A stretch of 64,000 nt of DNA, from assembly GCA_041687675.1 (NCBI GenBank), contig JAWLBM010000005.1, forward strand, positions 62,001-126,000, in the 5' to 3' direction. This document shows, piece after piece, positions 26,700 to 34,572 of this stretch. The DNA comes from JAWLBM01 sp041687675. GTDB lineage: Bacteria > Pseudomonadota > Alphaproteobacteria > Rhizobiales > Pleomorphomonadaceae. The notes below the pieces were generated by a model, which searched no databases, had not been told where the DNA came from, and saw only the letters and a list, made by a program, of their open reading frames with translations. The position numbers and the translations under genes were made by a program. Each line of letters begins with the position of its first letter. Position 1 is the first letter of the stretch.

Positions 26700-27233
26700 T
26701 CAGTCGGTCTTCTTCGCCTTGTCGATGGCGGCCTGGATCATCTGCATCGCCTCGGCGGCGTCGCCCCAGCCGACGATCTTGACCCACTTGTTCGGCTCGA
26801 GGTCCTTGTAGTGCTCGAAGAAGTGCTCGATCTGGTCGATCGTGATGTCCGGCAGGTCGGCGTAGCTCTTCACCTTGTCGTAGCGCTTGGTGAGCTTGGA
26901 GGAGGGCACCGCGATGATCTTCTCGTCGTGGCCGCTCTCGTCCTCCATCTTGAGCACGCCGATCGGGCGGCAGTTCATGATGGCGCCGGGAATGATCGCG
27001 CGGGTGTTGATGATGACCACGTCGATCGGGTCGCCGTCGTCCGACAGGGTGTGCGGCACGAAGCCGTAGTTCCCCGGGTAGCGCATGGAGGTGTAGAGGA
27101 AGCGGTCGACGTACATGGCGCCGGCCTCCTTGTCCATTTCGTACTTGATCGGCTCGCCGCCGATCGGCACCTCGATGATGACGTTGACGTCGTGCGGCGG
27201 GTTGTTGCCGATGGGAACGGCGTCGATGCGCAT
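26700..27233 (-). CDS. ppa: Inorganic pyrophosphatase, family I
   Basis: This 177-residue soluble enzyme hydrolyses pyrophosphate from biosynthetic reactions. Family I signatures are present: IEVPIGGEPIKYEMDKEAG, RFLYTSMRYPGNYGFVPHTLSDDGDPIDVVI with the metal-binding aspartates, and MEDESGHDEKIIAVP. ATG 27233 follows GGAGAGAT. A strong hairpin terminator follows downstream. It is divergent from imuA, with the SOS box in the shared gap. Confidence 0.97.
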   Translation of the reverse strand: MRIDAVPIGNNPPHDVNVIIEVPIGGEPIKYEMDKEAGAMYVDRFLYTSMRYPGNYGFVPHTLSDDGDPIDVVIINTRAIIPGAIMNCRPIGVLKMEDESGHDEKIIAVPSSKLTKRYDKVKSYADLPDITIDQIEHFFEHYKDLEPNKWVKIVGWGDAAEAMQMIQAAIDKAKKTD

Positions 27234-27410
27234 GGGGATCTCTCCGATGGGAGGGCCGGCCGCGTGGCTCGCGGATCCTGGCGTGTGTAGCCGGATCCGG
27301 GCATCGCCCGCAAGTCCACTTTTGTGCAATGCAGCATGGGGCGGGCGTCCGGGGGGCGCCGGCCGGTCCGATCCCGTCTTGACTCTCCCGTCCGTTCCGG
27401 GAATCTATAG

Positions 27411-27425
27411 GAACATAAAGAGAAC
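27411..27425 (+). promoter_or_regulatory. LexA (SOS) box of imuAB
   Basis: GAAC-N7-GAAC (27411-27414 and 27422-27425) matches the direct-repeat LexA site of alphaproteobacteria (GTTC-N7-GTTC on the other strand). It ends 4 bases before the first possible imuA ATG (27430), so bound LexA would cover the transcription start and ribosome-binding region. A TTGACT at 27379-27384 could be the -35 element. ImuAB is a known LexA target, so function and site agree. Confidence 0.85.
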
Positions 27426-27429
27426 AAGC

Positions 27430-28599
27430 ATGGGTTTTGACATGATGCGACCGCGCGTTCAGAGGGCGAACGCGGGGCGGCCCGGCGCATTCCTGCGTCG
27501 CCCGCAACCGCTTCCGGACCTCGTCCGCACCCCGGCGGACGCGGAGGCGGAGATGCTGGCCGCGGCGGACGCGGCGCTGGTCGGGCCGGTGCGGCTCCTC
27601 GACGGGGACCTGCCGCCGGGCGGCGGAGCCGGCGTCCCCGGGGCGGGGGATCGCGCTTCCGCCGGCGGCGTGGCGGGCGCGCCCGCCTCGCTCGAGGCGC
27701 TGCGCCGGGCGGTGGCGCGGATCGAGGGACGGCCCGAGGCGCGGCTGGAGCCCGCCCCGGACCGGGCCGCCCGGGTCGGTCCCGGGGGCGGCGCCGACGG
27801 GGTCGGGGCCGCTGCCATCCCTTCGGTCCGCGGCCGTCCGGCTCCGGCGTCCGGCCGCCTCGCGCTCGGGGTGCCGTCCTTCGATCGCCTGTTCCCCGGC
27901 GGCGGCCCGGCGCTCGCCGCGCTGACCGAGGTGCGGACGGCGCAGACCCGGCTCGCCGGAGCCGCCACCGGCTTCCTCGCCGCGCTCCTGGTGCGGATCG
28001 GCGAGGCGCGCGGCGGCCCGGTGCTCTGGGTGCGCGAGGCGGCGGCCTTGCGGGAGGCGGGCGCGACGGCGGGGCTCGGCCTCGCCCATCTCGGCCTCGA
28101 TCCCGGGCGGCTCCTCGTGGTCGCCGTGCGCGAGGCGGCGGAGGCGCTGTGGGCGGCGGAGGAGGGGCTCGGCTGCCCCGGCCTTTCGGCGGTGGTGATG
28201 GAGACGCACGGGTTGCCGCGGGCGCTCGACCTCACCGCCTCGCGCCGGCTGGCGCTCCGGGCCCGCGAGGGCGGCGTGCCGATGGTCCTCGCCGGCCATG
28301 CCATGCCCGAGGCCGCCTCGGCGGCGGCCGTGCGCCTTGCCGTGGCGCCGCGCCGCTCGCGGGCGGTGGACGGCTTCGAGGGCGGGCCGGGCTTCCCGGC
28401 CTGGACGGTCGCCGTGGAGAAGAACCGGGACGGCCGCACCGGCCGCGCCGACATGGAGTGGAACAGCGATGCCCGGGCCTTCCTCGAACTCCCCCCGCTT
28501 CCTGTCGCTCGTCCTGCCGGCGATCCGCACCGACCGGACGGCGCGGCTCAGATGGGGCAGGTCCTGGCGCATCCGGCCGCCGTCCGGCGGGCGTCCTGA
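27430..28599 (+). CDS. imuA: ImuA, SOS mutagenesis protein
   Basis: This 389-residue RecA/SulA-like protein works with ImuB and the polymerase DnaE2 (ImuC) in damage-induced mutagenesis. After a low-complexity N-terminal third comes the conserved core LALGVPSFDRLFPGGGPALAALTEV, then GPVLWVREAAALREAG, LAHLGLDPGRLLVVAVREAAEALWAAEE and LSAVVMETHGLPRALDLTASRRLALRAREGG. ATG 27430 lies just after the LexA box; ATGs at 27442 and 27445 are alternatives. The gene overlaps imuB by about 131 bases. No dnaE2 gene follows. Confidence 0.88.
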   Translation: MGFDMMRPRVQRANAGRPGAFLRRPQPLPDLVRTPADAEAEMLAAADAALVGPVRLLDGDLPPGGGAGVPGAGDRASAGGVAGAPASLEALRRAVARIEGRPEARLEPAPDRAARVGPGGGADGVGAAAIPSVRGRPAPASGRLALGVPSFDRLFPGGGPALAALTEVRTAQTRLAGAATGFLAALLVRIGEARGGPVLWVREAAALREAGATAGLGLAHLGLDPGRLLVVAVREAAEALWAAEEGLGCPGLSAVVMETHGLPRALDLTASRRLALRAREGGVPMVLAGHAMPEAASAAAVRLAVAPRRSRAVDGFEGGPGFPAWTVAVEKNRDGRTGRADMEWNSDARAFLELPPLPVARPAGDPHRPDGAAQMGQVLAHPAAVRRAS

Positions 28600-30064
28600 G
28601 GACGAGCCGCCGCATGCCGTGACCGAGAGGACCGGCGGCGCGGTGCGCATCCTCGCCGTCGACGCCGGCGCGCGGGCGCGCGGGATCCGTCCCGGCCAGG
28701 GGCTCGCCGACGCCCGGGCGCTGGTGCCCTCGCTCGCCGTGGAGGAGGCCGACCCGGAGGCCGACGCGGCGATCCTCGCCGCCCTCGCGGACTGGGCCGA
28801 CCGCTACACGCCCCTCGTCGGCCTCGACCCGCCGGACGGCCTGATGCTCGACGTCACCGGCTGCGCCCATCTCTTCGGCGGCGAGGCGGCGATGCTCGGC
28901 GATGCCCTGGAGCGGCTGGAGGCGCAGGGCTTCGCCGCCGCGGGGGCCGTCGCCGACACGCCGGGCGCGGCCCACGCGGTCGCCCGCTTCGGCGGCGGCG
29001 GGGTGGTGCCGCCGGACGGACAGCGCGAGCGGCTCGCCCCGCTGCCGCTCGCCGCCCTGCGGCTGCCGGCCGACACCGTCTCCGCCCTCGGCCGGGTCGG
29101 GCTGAAGACGGTCGGCTCCGTCCTCGGCGAGCCGCGGGCGCCGCTCGCCGCCCGCTTCGGGGCGGGCCTCCTCGCGCGGCTCGACCAGGCGCTCGGCCGG
29201 GCGCGGGAATCGATCACGCCGCGGCTGCCGGCCCCGGCGCTCGCTGCCGAGCGCCGCTTTCCCGAGCCGCTGTCGCTCCTCGACGACATCGAGCGGGCGG
29301 TGGTCTCGCTCGCCCGCTCGCGCTGCGAGGCGCTGGAGCGGCGCGGCGAGGGGGCGCGGCTGATCGGGCTGTCGCTGTTCCGCGCCGACGGCCAGGTCAC
29401 CCGGGTGGAGGTCGGCACCGCCCGGCCGCTGCGCGCCCCGCGGGCGATGGTCCGCCTCCTCGGCGAGCGGCTCGCCACCGAGGCCGGCGGCGGCCTCGAC
29501 GTCGGCTACGGCTACGACATGGTGCGCCTGTCGGTGATCCTCTCCGCCCCGGTGGACGCCGCGCAGATGGACCTCTCCGGCGAGACCGACCGGGCCGCCG
29601 AGATCGACGGCCTCGTCGACCGCCTCGGCGCCCGCTTCGGGATCTCGGCGGTGCGCCGGCTGATGCCGCAGGAAAGCCACCTGCCCGAGCGCGGCACCGT
29701 CGAGGTGCCGGCGGCCGTGGCGGCGGAGCGGGCGCTCTCCCACGCCGCCGTGCCGCGCCCCGATGCCGGTGAGCCGCCGCGCTTCCCGGTCCGCCTGCTG
29801 GAGGCGCCGGAGCCGGTCGAGACCGTCGCCGGCGTTCCCGACGGCCCGCCCCAGCGCTTCCGCTGGCGGCGCGTGCTCTACGACGTGGTCCGCGCCGAGG
29901 GGCCGGAGCGCATCGCCGCCGAATGGTGGCGCGCCGACGGCCCGACGCGCGACTACTTCCGGGTGGAGGATGCCGAGGGCCGCCGCTTCTGGCTCTATCG
30001 AGACGGCCTGTTCGCCCGCGAGACCAGCGCGCCGAAGTGGTACCTGCACGGGCTGTTCGGGTAG
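28469..30064 (+). CDS. imuB: ImuB, catalytically inactive Y-family polymerase-like protein
   Basis: This 531-residue DinB-like protein bridges ImuA, DnaE2 and the beta clamp. The ATG at 28469 places the family opening RFLSLVLPAIRTDRTARLRW right at the N-terminus, so the overlap with imuA appears real. The body shows RILAVDAGARARGIRPGQGLADARALVPSL, LDPPDGLMLDVTGCAHLFGGE and the little-finger region. The acidic catalytic residues of true Y polymerases are not in their usual setting, as expected for ImuB. The C-terminal RRVLYDVVRAEGPERIAAEWW and DYFRVEDAEGRRFWLYRDG are typical. It is followed by a hairpin and the convergent GNAT gene. Confidence 0.88.
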   Translation: MPGPSSNSPRFLSLVLPAIRTDRTARLRWGRSWRIRPPSGGRPEDEPPHAVTERTGGAVRILAVDAGARARGIRPGQGLADARALVPSLAVEEADPEADAAILAALADWADRYTPLVGLDPPDGLMLDVTGCAHLFGGEAAMLGDALERLEAQGFAAAGAVADTPGAAHAVARFGGGGVVPPDGQRERLAPLPLAALRLPADTVSALGRVGLKTVGSVLGEPRAPLAARFGAGLLARLDQALGRARESITPRLPAPALAAERRFPEPLSLLDDIERAVVSLARSRCEALERRGEGARLIGLSLFRADGQVTRVEVGTARPLRAPRAMVRLLGERLATEAGGGLDVGYGYDMVRLSVILSAPVDAAQMDLSGETDRAAEIDGLVDRLGARFGISAVRRLMPQESHLPERGTVEVPAAVAAERALSHAAVPRPDAGEPPRFPVRLLEAPEPVETVAGVPDGPPQRFRWRRVLYDVVRAEGPERIAAEWWRADGPTRDYFRVEDAEGRRFWLYRDGLFARETSAPKWYLHGLFG

Positions 30065-30090
30065 CCGCGCCCGGGAAGACCCCCGCCGCC

Positions 30091-30107
30091 GGGCGGCCGG
30101 GCCGCCC
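30091..30107. repeat. Hairpin between convergent imuB and GNAT genes
   Basis: GGGCGGC (30091-30097), CGG, GCCGCCC (30101-30107) form a perfect 7-bp stem that abuts the GNAT stop codon and lies 27 bases after the imuB stop. There is no T-run, so termination from this element alone is doubtful. Confidence 0.4.
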
Positions 30108-30617
30108 TCACTCCTCCCAGCCGAACACCAGCACCGGGAGGACCGTGTCGCCGATGCGCTCGCCGGTCTCGACCACGACCCGGCCGCCGAGGCGGCGGTA
30201 GAAGCCGACGGCGGCGTCGTTGGCCCTCAGCGCCCGCACGGCGAGGCCGGAGAAGGCGAGGTCGCCCAGCATCCGCCGGGCGGACTGGAACAGCCGGCTG
30301 CCGAGGCCGACGCCCTGGTACTCGGGAAGCACGTAGATCTCGTAGATCTCGCCCCTGAACGGCAGCATCCGCATGCGGCTCGGCCCGAGGGTGGCGTAGC
30401 CGACCACCTGGCCGTCCACCTCGAGCACCAGCACCACCACCTGCCGGCGGATCGCCTTGGCCCACCAGGCGGGACCGCGCCGTTCGACCATCCGTTCGAG
30501 ATCGAGGCCCGGCAGGACACCGCGGTAGGCGTAACGCCAGGCAGCATCGTGCACCGCCGCGATCCCGGCCGCGTCGCCGACCCTTGCCCTGCGGACGTCG
30601 ATGGACAACGTGCTCAT
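30108..30617 (-). CDS. GNAT-family N-acetyltransferase
   Basis: This 169-residue single-domain acetyl-CoA-dependent acyltransferase starts SIDVRRARVGDAAGIAAVHDAAWRYAYRG. The acetyl-CoA motif A is EIYVLPEYQGVGLGSRLFQSARRML (V/I-x-x-x-x-Q-x-x-G-x-G), followed by ALRANDAAVGFYRRLGG. The protein is intact. The substrate is unknown; the W-R-x-A-Y-R start resembles the RimI/YiiD-type branch with small-molecule or peptide substrates. Confidence 0.9.
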   Translation of the reverse strand: MSTLSIDVRRARVGDAAGIAAVHDAAWRYAYRGVLPGLDLERMVERRGPAWWAKAIRRQVVVLVLEVDGQVVGYATLGPSRMRMLPFRGEIYEIYVLPEYQGVGLGSRLFQSARRMLGDLAFSGLAVRALRANDAAVGFYRRLGGRVVVETGERIGDTVLPVLVFGWEE

Positions 30618-30686
30618 GGATGGTAGCTTAACCCGACGCGTCGGCTCGCGGAAGATCGAAACCGCGGCACTCCGGCGATCCCGGCG

Positions 30687-32114
30687 TCAGAACCAGTCGC
30701 CGATCCGGTCGATGATCGACTGGTTTTCGTCCGGCACGCGGGAGGCCGTGACGACGCCGGCCACCGGCTGCGGCAGGCAGGCCTGCGTCTCGCCCGGCGC
30801 GCAGGCGACCGTTCCGGCCGCGCCCGGTGCTACCTCGCCAGCCTCGACCCCGCCCGGGGCCGGAGCCGCGGTTGCGACCGGGGCCGGCGCGGGCGCCACC
30901 GTCGGACCGGCGTCGCCATAGGAGAACAGGCCGGCGACCACCGAGGGCGGCGGGGTCGGCGCCATCGCCAGCAGCGGGGAGCGCCCGCGCGGGTCCGGCC
31001 GCGGCATCGGCGCCGGTCCCTCGACCGCCGGCGCGACCTCCGCGACGGCGACGGTCGAGGCCGTCTCCGTCGCGTCCTCCTCCTCCTCGCCGAAGCCGAA
31101 CCAGGCCGCGAGCCCGCCGCGACCCTCGGCGAGCGCGATGCGGCGCTCCTCCTCGCGGCGGCGGCGCTCCTCCTCCCGGGCGGCGACCAGCACCGCCTTC
31201 TCCTCCGCCTCGCGCTTCTCCTGCTCGAGCTGGGCGGCGATGACCATCATCCTCGCGTCGTCCTCGGCCGCCTTCGCCTCGGCGGCGATGCGCAGAGCCT
31301 CGGGCTGGACCAGCGCCGGGCAGGCCTCCGCCGGGCTCATCGGCACCTCGGCGGTGACGTTGAAGACGTATTTCCGGCCGCAAACGTCGACCCTGGGCTC
31401 GGCCCGGGTGAGCTCGAAGTGGTCGTAGCCCTCCTTCAGCATCCGCCAGAAGGGCATGTGCGGGCTGTCGAGGTGCCGGGCCATGTTCTCCGGCGTCATC
31501 CGGAACGGATAGGCGGCCAGCTGGAAGCTCTTCTGCCCGCCGCGGAAGGCGTCGCGGGCGATGGCGTAGATCTCCTGGATCTGCTCGTCCGACATGGCGT
31601 AGCAGCCGCGCGAGGAACAGGCGCCGTGCACCATCAGGTGGGTGCCGGTGCGCCCGTGCGCGCTGTCGAAGGCGTTGGGATACCCGGTGTTGAAGGCGAG
31701 GTGGTAGCTGGAATTCGGGTTCATCAGGCCCGGGGTGATGGCGTAGTAGCCCTCCGGCGCCTGGCGGTCGCCCTCCTTGAACTTCGGGCCGAGTTCGCCG
31801 GACCACTGGCAGATCTCGTATTCCTTCAGCAGCGCGTAGCGCCCGCTGCGGTCCTGCTTCCAGACCTCGAAGGCGTTCTCCTCCTTGAAGATCCGCATCA
31901 GCACCGGCGCGGATTCGTCCATGCCGAGGTCGGCCATCTGCGCCCGCGTCGCGGCCGGCACCTCGCGAAGGTGCTTGGGCGCGGAACCGAGGCCCATCTC
32001 GTCCGCCTGGCAGGCGGCGAGCGCGAGGGCGACGAGCGCCGCCCCGGCGAGACGGAGGAGCCGCCCGCGAAGGGCGGAGCGCGAGGGATCGAAGGAGGGG
32101 GTCGACAGGGCCAT
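30687..32114 (-). CDS. YafK-type L,D-transpeptidase lipoprotein with long coiled-coil tail
   Basis: This 475-residue exported protein has signal peptide LRLAGAALVALALAAC with lipobox cysteine C35. The catalytic domain (about 70-250) contains HLMVHGACSSRGCYAMSD with H163 and nucleophile C171, the YkuD-family HG-...-(S)RGC motif; the YafK/DpaA branch fits best. After residue 270 it has a highly charged helix rich in Glu and Arg (AREEERRRREEERRIALAEG), followed by a Pro/Ala-rich disordered tail with two cysteines. It may act in peptidoglycan cross-linking or in cleaving peptidoglycan-protein links. Direct repeats at 32188-32206 lie 74 bases upstream of its start. Confidence 0.85.
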   Translation of the reverse strand: MALSTPSFDPSRSALRGRLLRLAGAALVALALAACQADEMGLGSAPKHLREVPAATRAQMADLGMDESAPVLMRIFKEENAFEVWKQDRSGRYALLKEYEICQWSGELGPKFKEGDRQAPEGYYAITPGLMNPNSSYHLAFNTGYPNAFDSAHGRTGTHLMVHGACSSRGCYAMSDEQIQEIYAIARDAFRGGQKSFQLAAYPFRMTPENMARHLDSPHMPFWRMLKEGYDHFELTRAEPRVDVCGRKYVFNVTAEVPMSPAEACPALVQPEALRIAAEAKAAEDDARMMVIAAQLEQEKREAEEKAVLVAAREEERRRREEERRIALAEGRGGLAAWFGFGEEEEDATETASTVAVAEVAPAVEGPAPMPRPDPRGRSPLLAMAPTPPPSVVAGLFSYGDAGPTVAPAPAPVATAAPAPGGVEAGEVAPGAAGTVACAPGETQACLPQPVAGVVTASRVPDENQSIIDRIGDWF

Positions 32115-32187
32115 GGGACGAGGCTTCGCCTGGGTGCGGCGCGCACAGCGCGCCGGTGTTCACGTCCCAGGCATCCTCGGCCGGCAG

Positions 32188-32206
32188 GGTTACCGATCGG
32201 TTACCG
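32188..32206. promoter_or_regulatory. Tandem 8-bp direct repeats upstream of the L,D-transpeptidase gene
   Basis: GGTTACCG occurs at 32188-32195 and again at 32199-32206, an 11-base period that puts both copies on the same face of the helix. OmpR-type response regulators often bind such tandem half-sites. The repeats lie 74 bases before the L,D-transpeptidase start and just past the accA stop, so control of the envelope gene is the natural reading. The regulator is not identified. Confidence 0.45.
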
Positions 32207-32218
32207 CGACCTCGCGGA

Positions 32219-33178
32219 TCAGGCCTTCAGCTCGCGGCCGATGGCGAGGAACTTCTCCCGGCGGTCCCTGCGGACCTCCTCCGGCGTCATCGCCTCGAGG
32301 ACCCGCAGCGCCGCCTCGACGGCATCGCCGGCGTCGCGCAGGGTGGCCGCGGGGTCGCGGTGGGCGCCGCCGACCGGCTCCTTCACGATGGCGTCGATGA
32401 TGCCGAACTTCACGAGGTCCTGGGCGGTGATTTTCATGCCCGTCGCCGCGTCCTGGGCGCGGGCGGAGTCCTTCCACAGGATCGAGGCCGCGCCCTCGGG
32501 CGAGATCACGCTGTAGACCGAGTGCTCCAGCATCAGCACCCGGTTGGCGGTGGCGATGGCGATCGCCCCGCCGGAGCCGCCCTCGCCGATCACCAGGGCG
32601 ACGTTGGGCACGCTCAGCCTGAGGCAGGCCTCGGTGGAGCGGGCGATCGCCTCGGCCTGGCCGCGCTCCTCCGCGCCGATGCCGGGGTAGGCGCCGGCGG
32701 TGTCGACGAAGGAGAGCACCGGCAGGCGGAAGCGCTCGGCAAGGTCCATCAGCCGGACCGCCTTGCGATAGCCCTCAGGCTTGGCCATGCCGAAGTTGTG
32801 CTTCAGCCGCGTCTGGGTGTCGTGGCCCTTCTCCTGGCCGAGCACCGCCACCGGGCGGTCGCGGAAACGGCCGAGGCCGGCGACGATCGCCGCGTCCTCG
32901 CCGAAGGAGCGGTCGCCGGCCAGCGGCGTCCAGTCCTCGATCAGCGCCTCGATGTAGTGGATCGCGTGCGGCCGGTCCGGATGGCGGGCGACCTGGGTCT
33001 TCTGCCACGGGGTCAGCTTGGCGTAGATGTCGGCGAGCGCCTGTGCGGCCTTCTGCTCGAGCTTGGCGACGTCGTCGCCGATCGATACGCCCCCCTCGTC
33101 CTCGGACAGGGCCCTCAGCTCCTGCACCTTGCCCTCGAGGTCGGCCACGGGCTTTTCGAATTCCAGGTAGCTGCGCAT
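32219..33178 (-). CDS. accA: Acetyl-CoA carboxylase carboxyltransferase, alpha subunit
   Basis: This 319-residue subunit transfers the carboxyl group from biotin to acetyl-CoA, the committed step of fatty acid synthesis, together with AccD. Signatures: MRSYLEFEKPVADLEGKV at the start, HPDRPHAIHYIEALIEDWTPLAGDR, RNF-type NFGMAKPEGYRKAVRLM, SFVDTAGAYPGIGAEERGQAEAIA and GEGGSGGAIAIATANRVLMLEHSVYSVISPEG. It is intact. It sits downstream of xerD on the same strand, as usual in Hyphomicrobiales. Confidence 0.97.
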   Translation of the reverse strand: MRSYLEFEKPVADLEGKVQELRALSEDEGGVSIGDDVAKLEQKAAQALADIYAKLTPWQKTQVARHPDRPHAIHYIEALIEDWTPLAGDRSFGEDAAIVAGLGRFRDRPVAVLGQEKGHDTQTRLKHNFGMAKPEGYRKAVRLMDLAERFRLPVLSFVDTAGAYPGIGAEERGQAEAIARSTEACLRLSVPNVALVIGEGGSGGAIAIATANRVLMLEHSVYSVISPEGAASILWKDSARAQDAATGMKITAQDLVKFGIIDAIVKEPVGGAHRDPAATLRDAGDAVEAALRVLEAMTPEEVRRDRREKFLAIGRELKA

Positions 33179-33307
33179 CGAGCTCTCGTCGTCGGCGGGC
33201 ACGGCGCGAAAGGACGATCGCCACCCGCGCAAGGGGGTTCCGTGAAGCGCCGCAAATTGGCCCCGGGGCGGCCGGGTGTCAACGTGGGTGCGGGGCTTTT
33301 CCGCGGA

Positions 33308-34246
33308 TCAGCGCTGCTTGCCGGCCGCCAGGGGGTGGTGGTCGGCGACCAGCTGCACCAGCCTGCGGTCGAGCACGTGGGTGTAGATCTGCGTCGTCGA
33401 GATGTCGGCGTGGCCGAGAAGCTCCTGAACCACCCTGAGGTCGGCGCCGCCGGCGAGCAGGTGGCTGGCGAAGGCGTGGCGCAGCACGTGTGGCGACACG
33501 CGCGCGGCGGCGATCCCGAGCGAGGCGGCGTGGACCTTGAGGTCGCGGGCGAACTGCTGGCGGGTGACGTGGCCCTCCGCCCCCGAGGCCGGGAAGAGGA
33601 AGCGGCTGCCGGCATGGCGGCCGCTCTCCTTGAGCAGCGCCCGGTAGCGGGCGACCGCCTCGCGGGAGCGGGCGCCGAGCGGGGCCAGCCGCTCCTTGTC
33701 GCCCTTGCCGCGGACGGTCATCGCCCTGACGTCGCCGCGGACCACGGCGGCCGGCAGCGAGACGAGCTCGCTCACCCGCAGGCCCGCCGTGTAGAGCACC
33801 TCCAGCATGGCCGCGAAGCGGGCCCGGCGGAGCCGGACCTGCGGGGCGGCCTCCGGATCGTCCACCGCCGCATGGGCGGCCTCGAGCAGCCGTTCGACCT
33901 CCTCGTGGGTCAGCACCTTGGGCAACGGCCGCACCGACTTCGGCCGCGCGACGGTGGTGGTCGGGTCGGAGGCGGCGAGGCCCTCGTCGTAGAGGAAGCG
34001 GTGCAGCTGGCGGACGGCGGAGAGCCGCCGCGCCTGGGTGGCGGCGGCGAAGGCGCGGGCGGCGAGGTGGGCCATGTAGGCCTCGACGTCGTCGCGGCCG
34101 GCCTCGCCGACCCGCCGGGCCCGGCCGGCGAGGAAGTCTCGCCAGTCGGCGAGGTCGCGGCCGTAGGCGTCGAGCGTGTTGGCGCTGGCGCCGCGCTCCA
34201 CCGCCATCGCCTCCAGGAAGGCATCGACGAGATGTCCGTCGGACAT
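33308..34246 (-). CDS. xerD: Site-specific tyrosine recombinase XerD
   Basis: This 312-residue enzyme resolves chromosome dimers at dif with XerC. The N-terminal SAM-like core-binding domain (LEAMAVERGASANTLDAYGRDL) is followed by the catalytic domain with R in LYTAGLRVSELVSLP, K in VRGKGDKERLAPLG, H-x-x-R in SPHVLRHAFASHLLAGG, H in LLGHADISTTQIY and the Tyr nucleophile in that last motif. It lacks the shufflon or phage arm domain, consistent with a housekeeping recombinase, in contrast to the integrase at 62.8 kb. ATG 34246 follows GGGGAG. Confidence 0.93.
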   Translation of the reverse strand: MSDGHLVDAFLEAMAVERGASANTLDAYGRDLADWRDFLAGRARRVGEAGRDDVEAYMAHLAARAFAAATQARRLSAVRQLHRFLYDEGLAASDPTTTVARPKSVRPLPKVLTHEEVERLLEAAHAAVDDPEAAPQVRLRRARFAAMLEVLYTAGLRVSELVSLPAAVVRGDVRAMTVRGKGDKERLAPLGARSREAVARYRALLKESGRHAGSRFLFPASGAEGHVTRQQFARDLKVHAASLGIAAARVSPHVLRHAFASHLLAGGADLRVVQELLGHADISTTQIYTHVLDRRLVQLVADHHPLAAGKQR

Positions 34247-34268
34247 GGGGCTCCCCGCCCGGATCGCT

Positions 34269-34442
34269 TCAGTTCACGACGGCGGTCTCCGGACGGCCGG
34301 CGTCGCGCAGGATTCGGCTGTCGAGCGGCTCGCGCATCGGCCGCGTCCGCGGCTCCACCAGCGTCGCCAGCGCCGCCACGATGCCGTAGCCGACCAGTCC
34401 GAGGATCAGGATGTTCCGGAGGAACCGGGTCAGCGTCGGCAT
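34269..34442 (-). CDS. Small single-span membrane protein (57 residues)
   Basis: The frame starts at ATG 34442 with MPTLTRFLRNILILGLVGYG, continues with one hydrophobic helix to about residue 27, then has a polar, Arg/Pro-rich tail (VEPRTRPMREPLDSRILRD). The length and the pattern of a membrane anchor plus E-P-R-x-R-P-M-x-E tail match a small protein usually found between xerD and aroK in Hyphomicrobiales. It sits 22 bases before xerD on the same strand and is divergent from aroK. No function is known to me. Confidence 0.7.
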   Translation of the reverse strand: MPTLTRFLRNILILGLVGYGIVAALATLVEPRTRPMREPLDSRILRDAGRPETAVVN

Positions 34443-34572
34443 GGCGCGAGCATCAATGCAAAGGGTTAAGGAAGCAGTGACGGATGGTGGACGCGCCGTC
34501 CCGCCGCTTCAACCGCAAAGACGTCGCGGCCGGCGCTTGACAGGACCTGCGGGGGCCCGCACAGAAAGCGCC

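Noticed and set aside
21567..27290. A 1907-codon open frame on the plus strand
   Set aside because: It lies antisense to the glutamate dehydrogenase gene. Its composition (Val/Gly/Arg/Asp/His-rich) is the mirror of high-GC codons and it has no recognisable domain.
33308..34246. XerD gene as a phage or island integrase
   Set aside because: It has the size, motifs and neighbours (accA, aroK) of the housekeeping XerD and no arm-binding domain.
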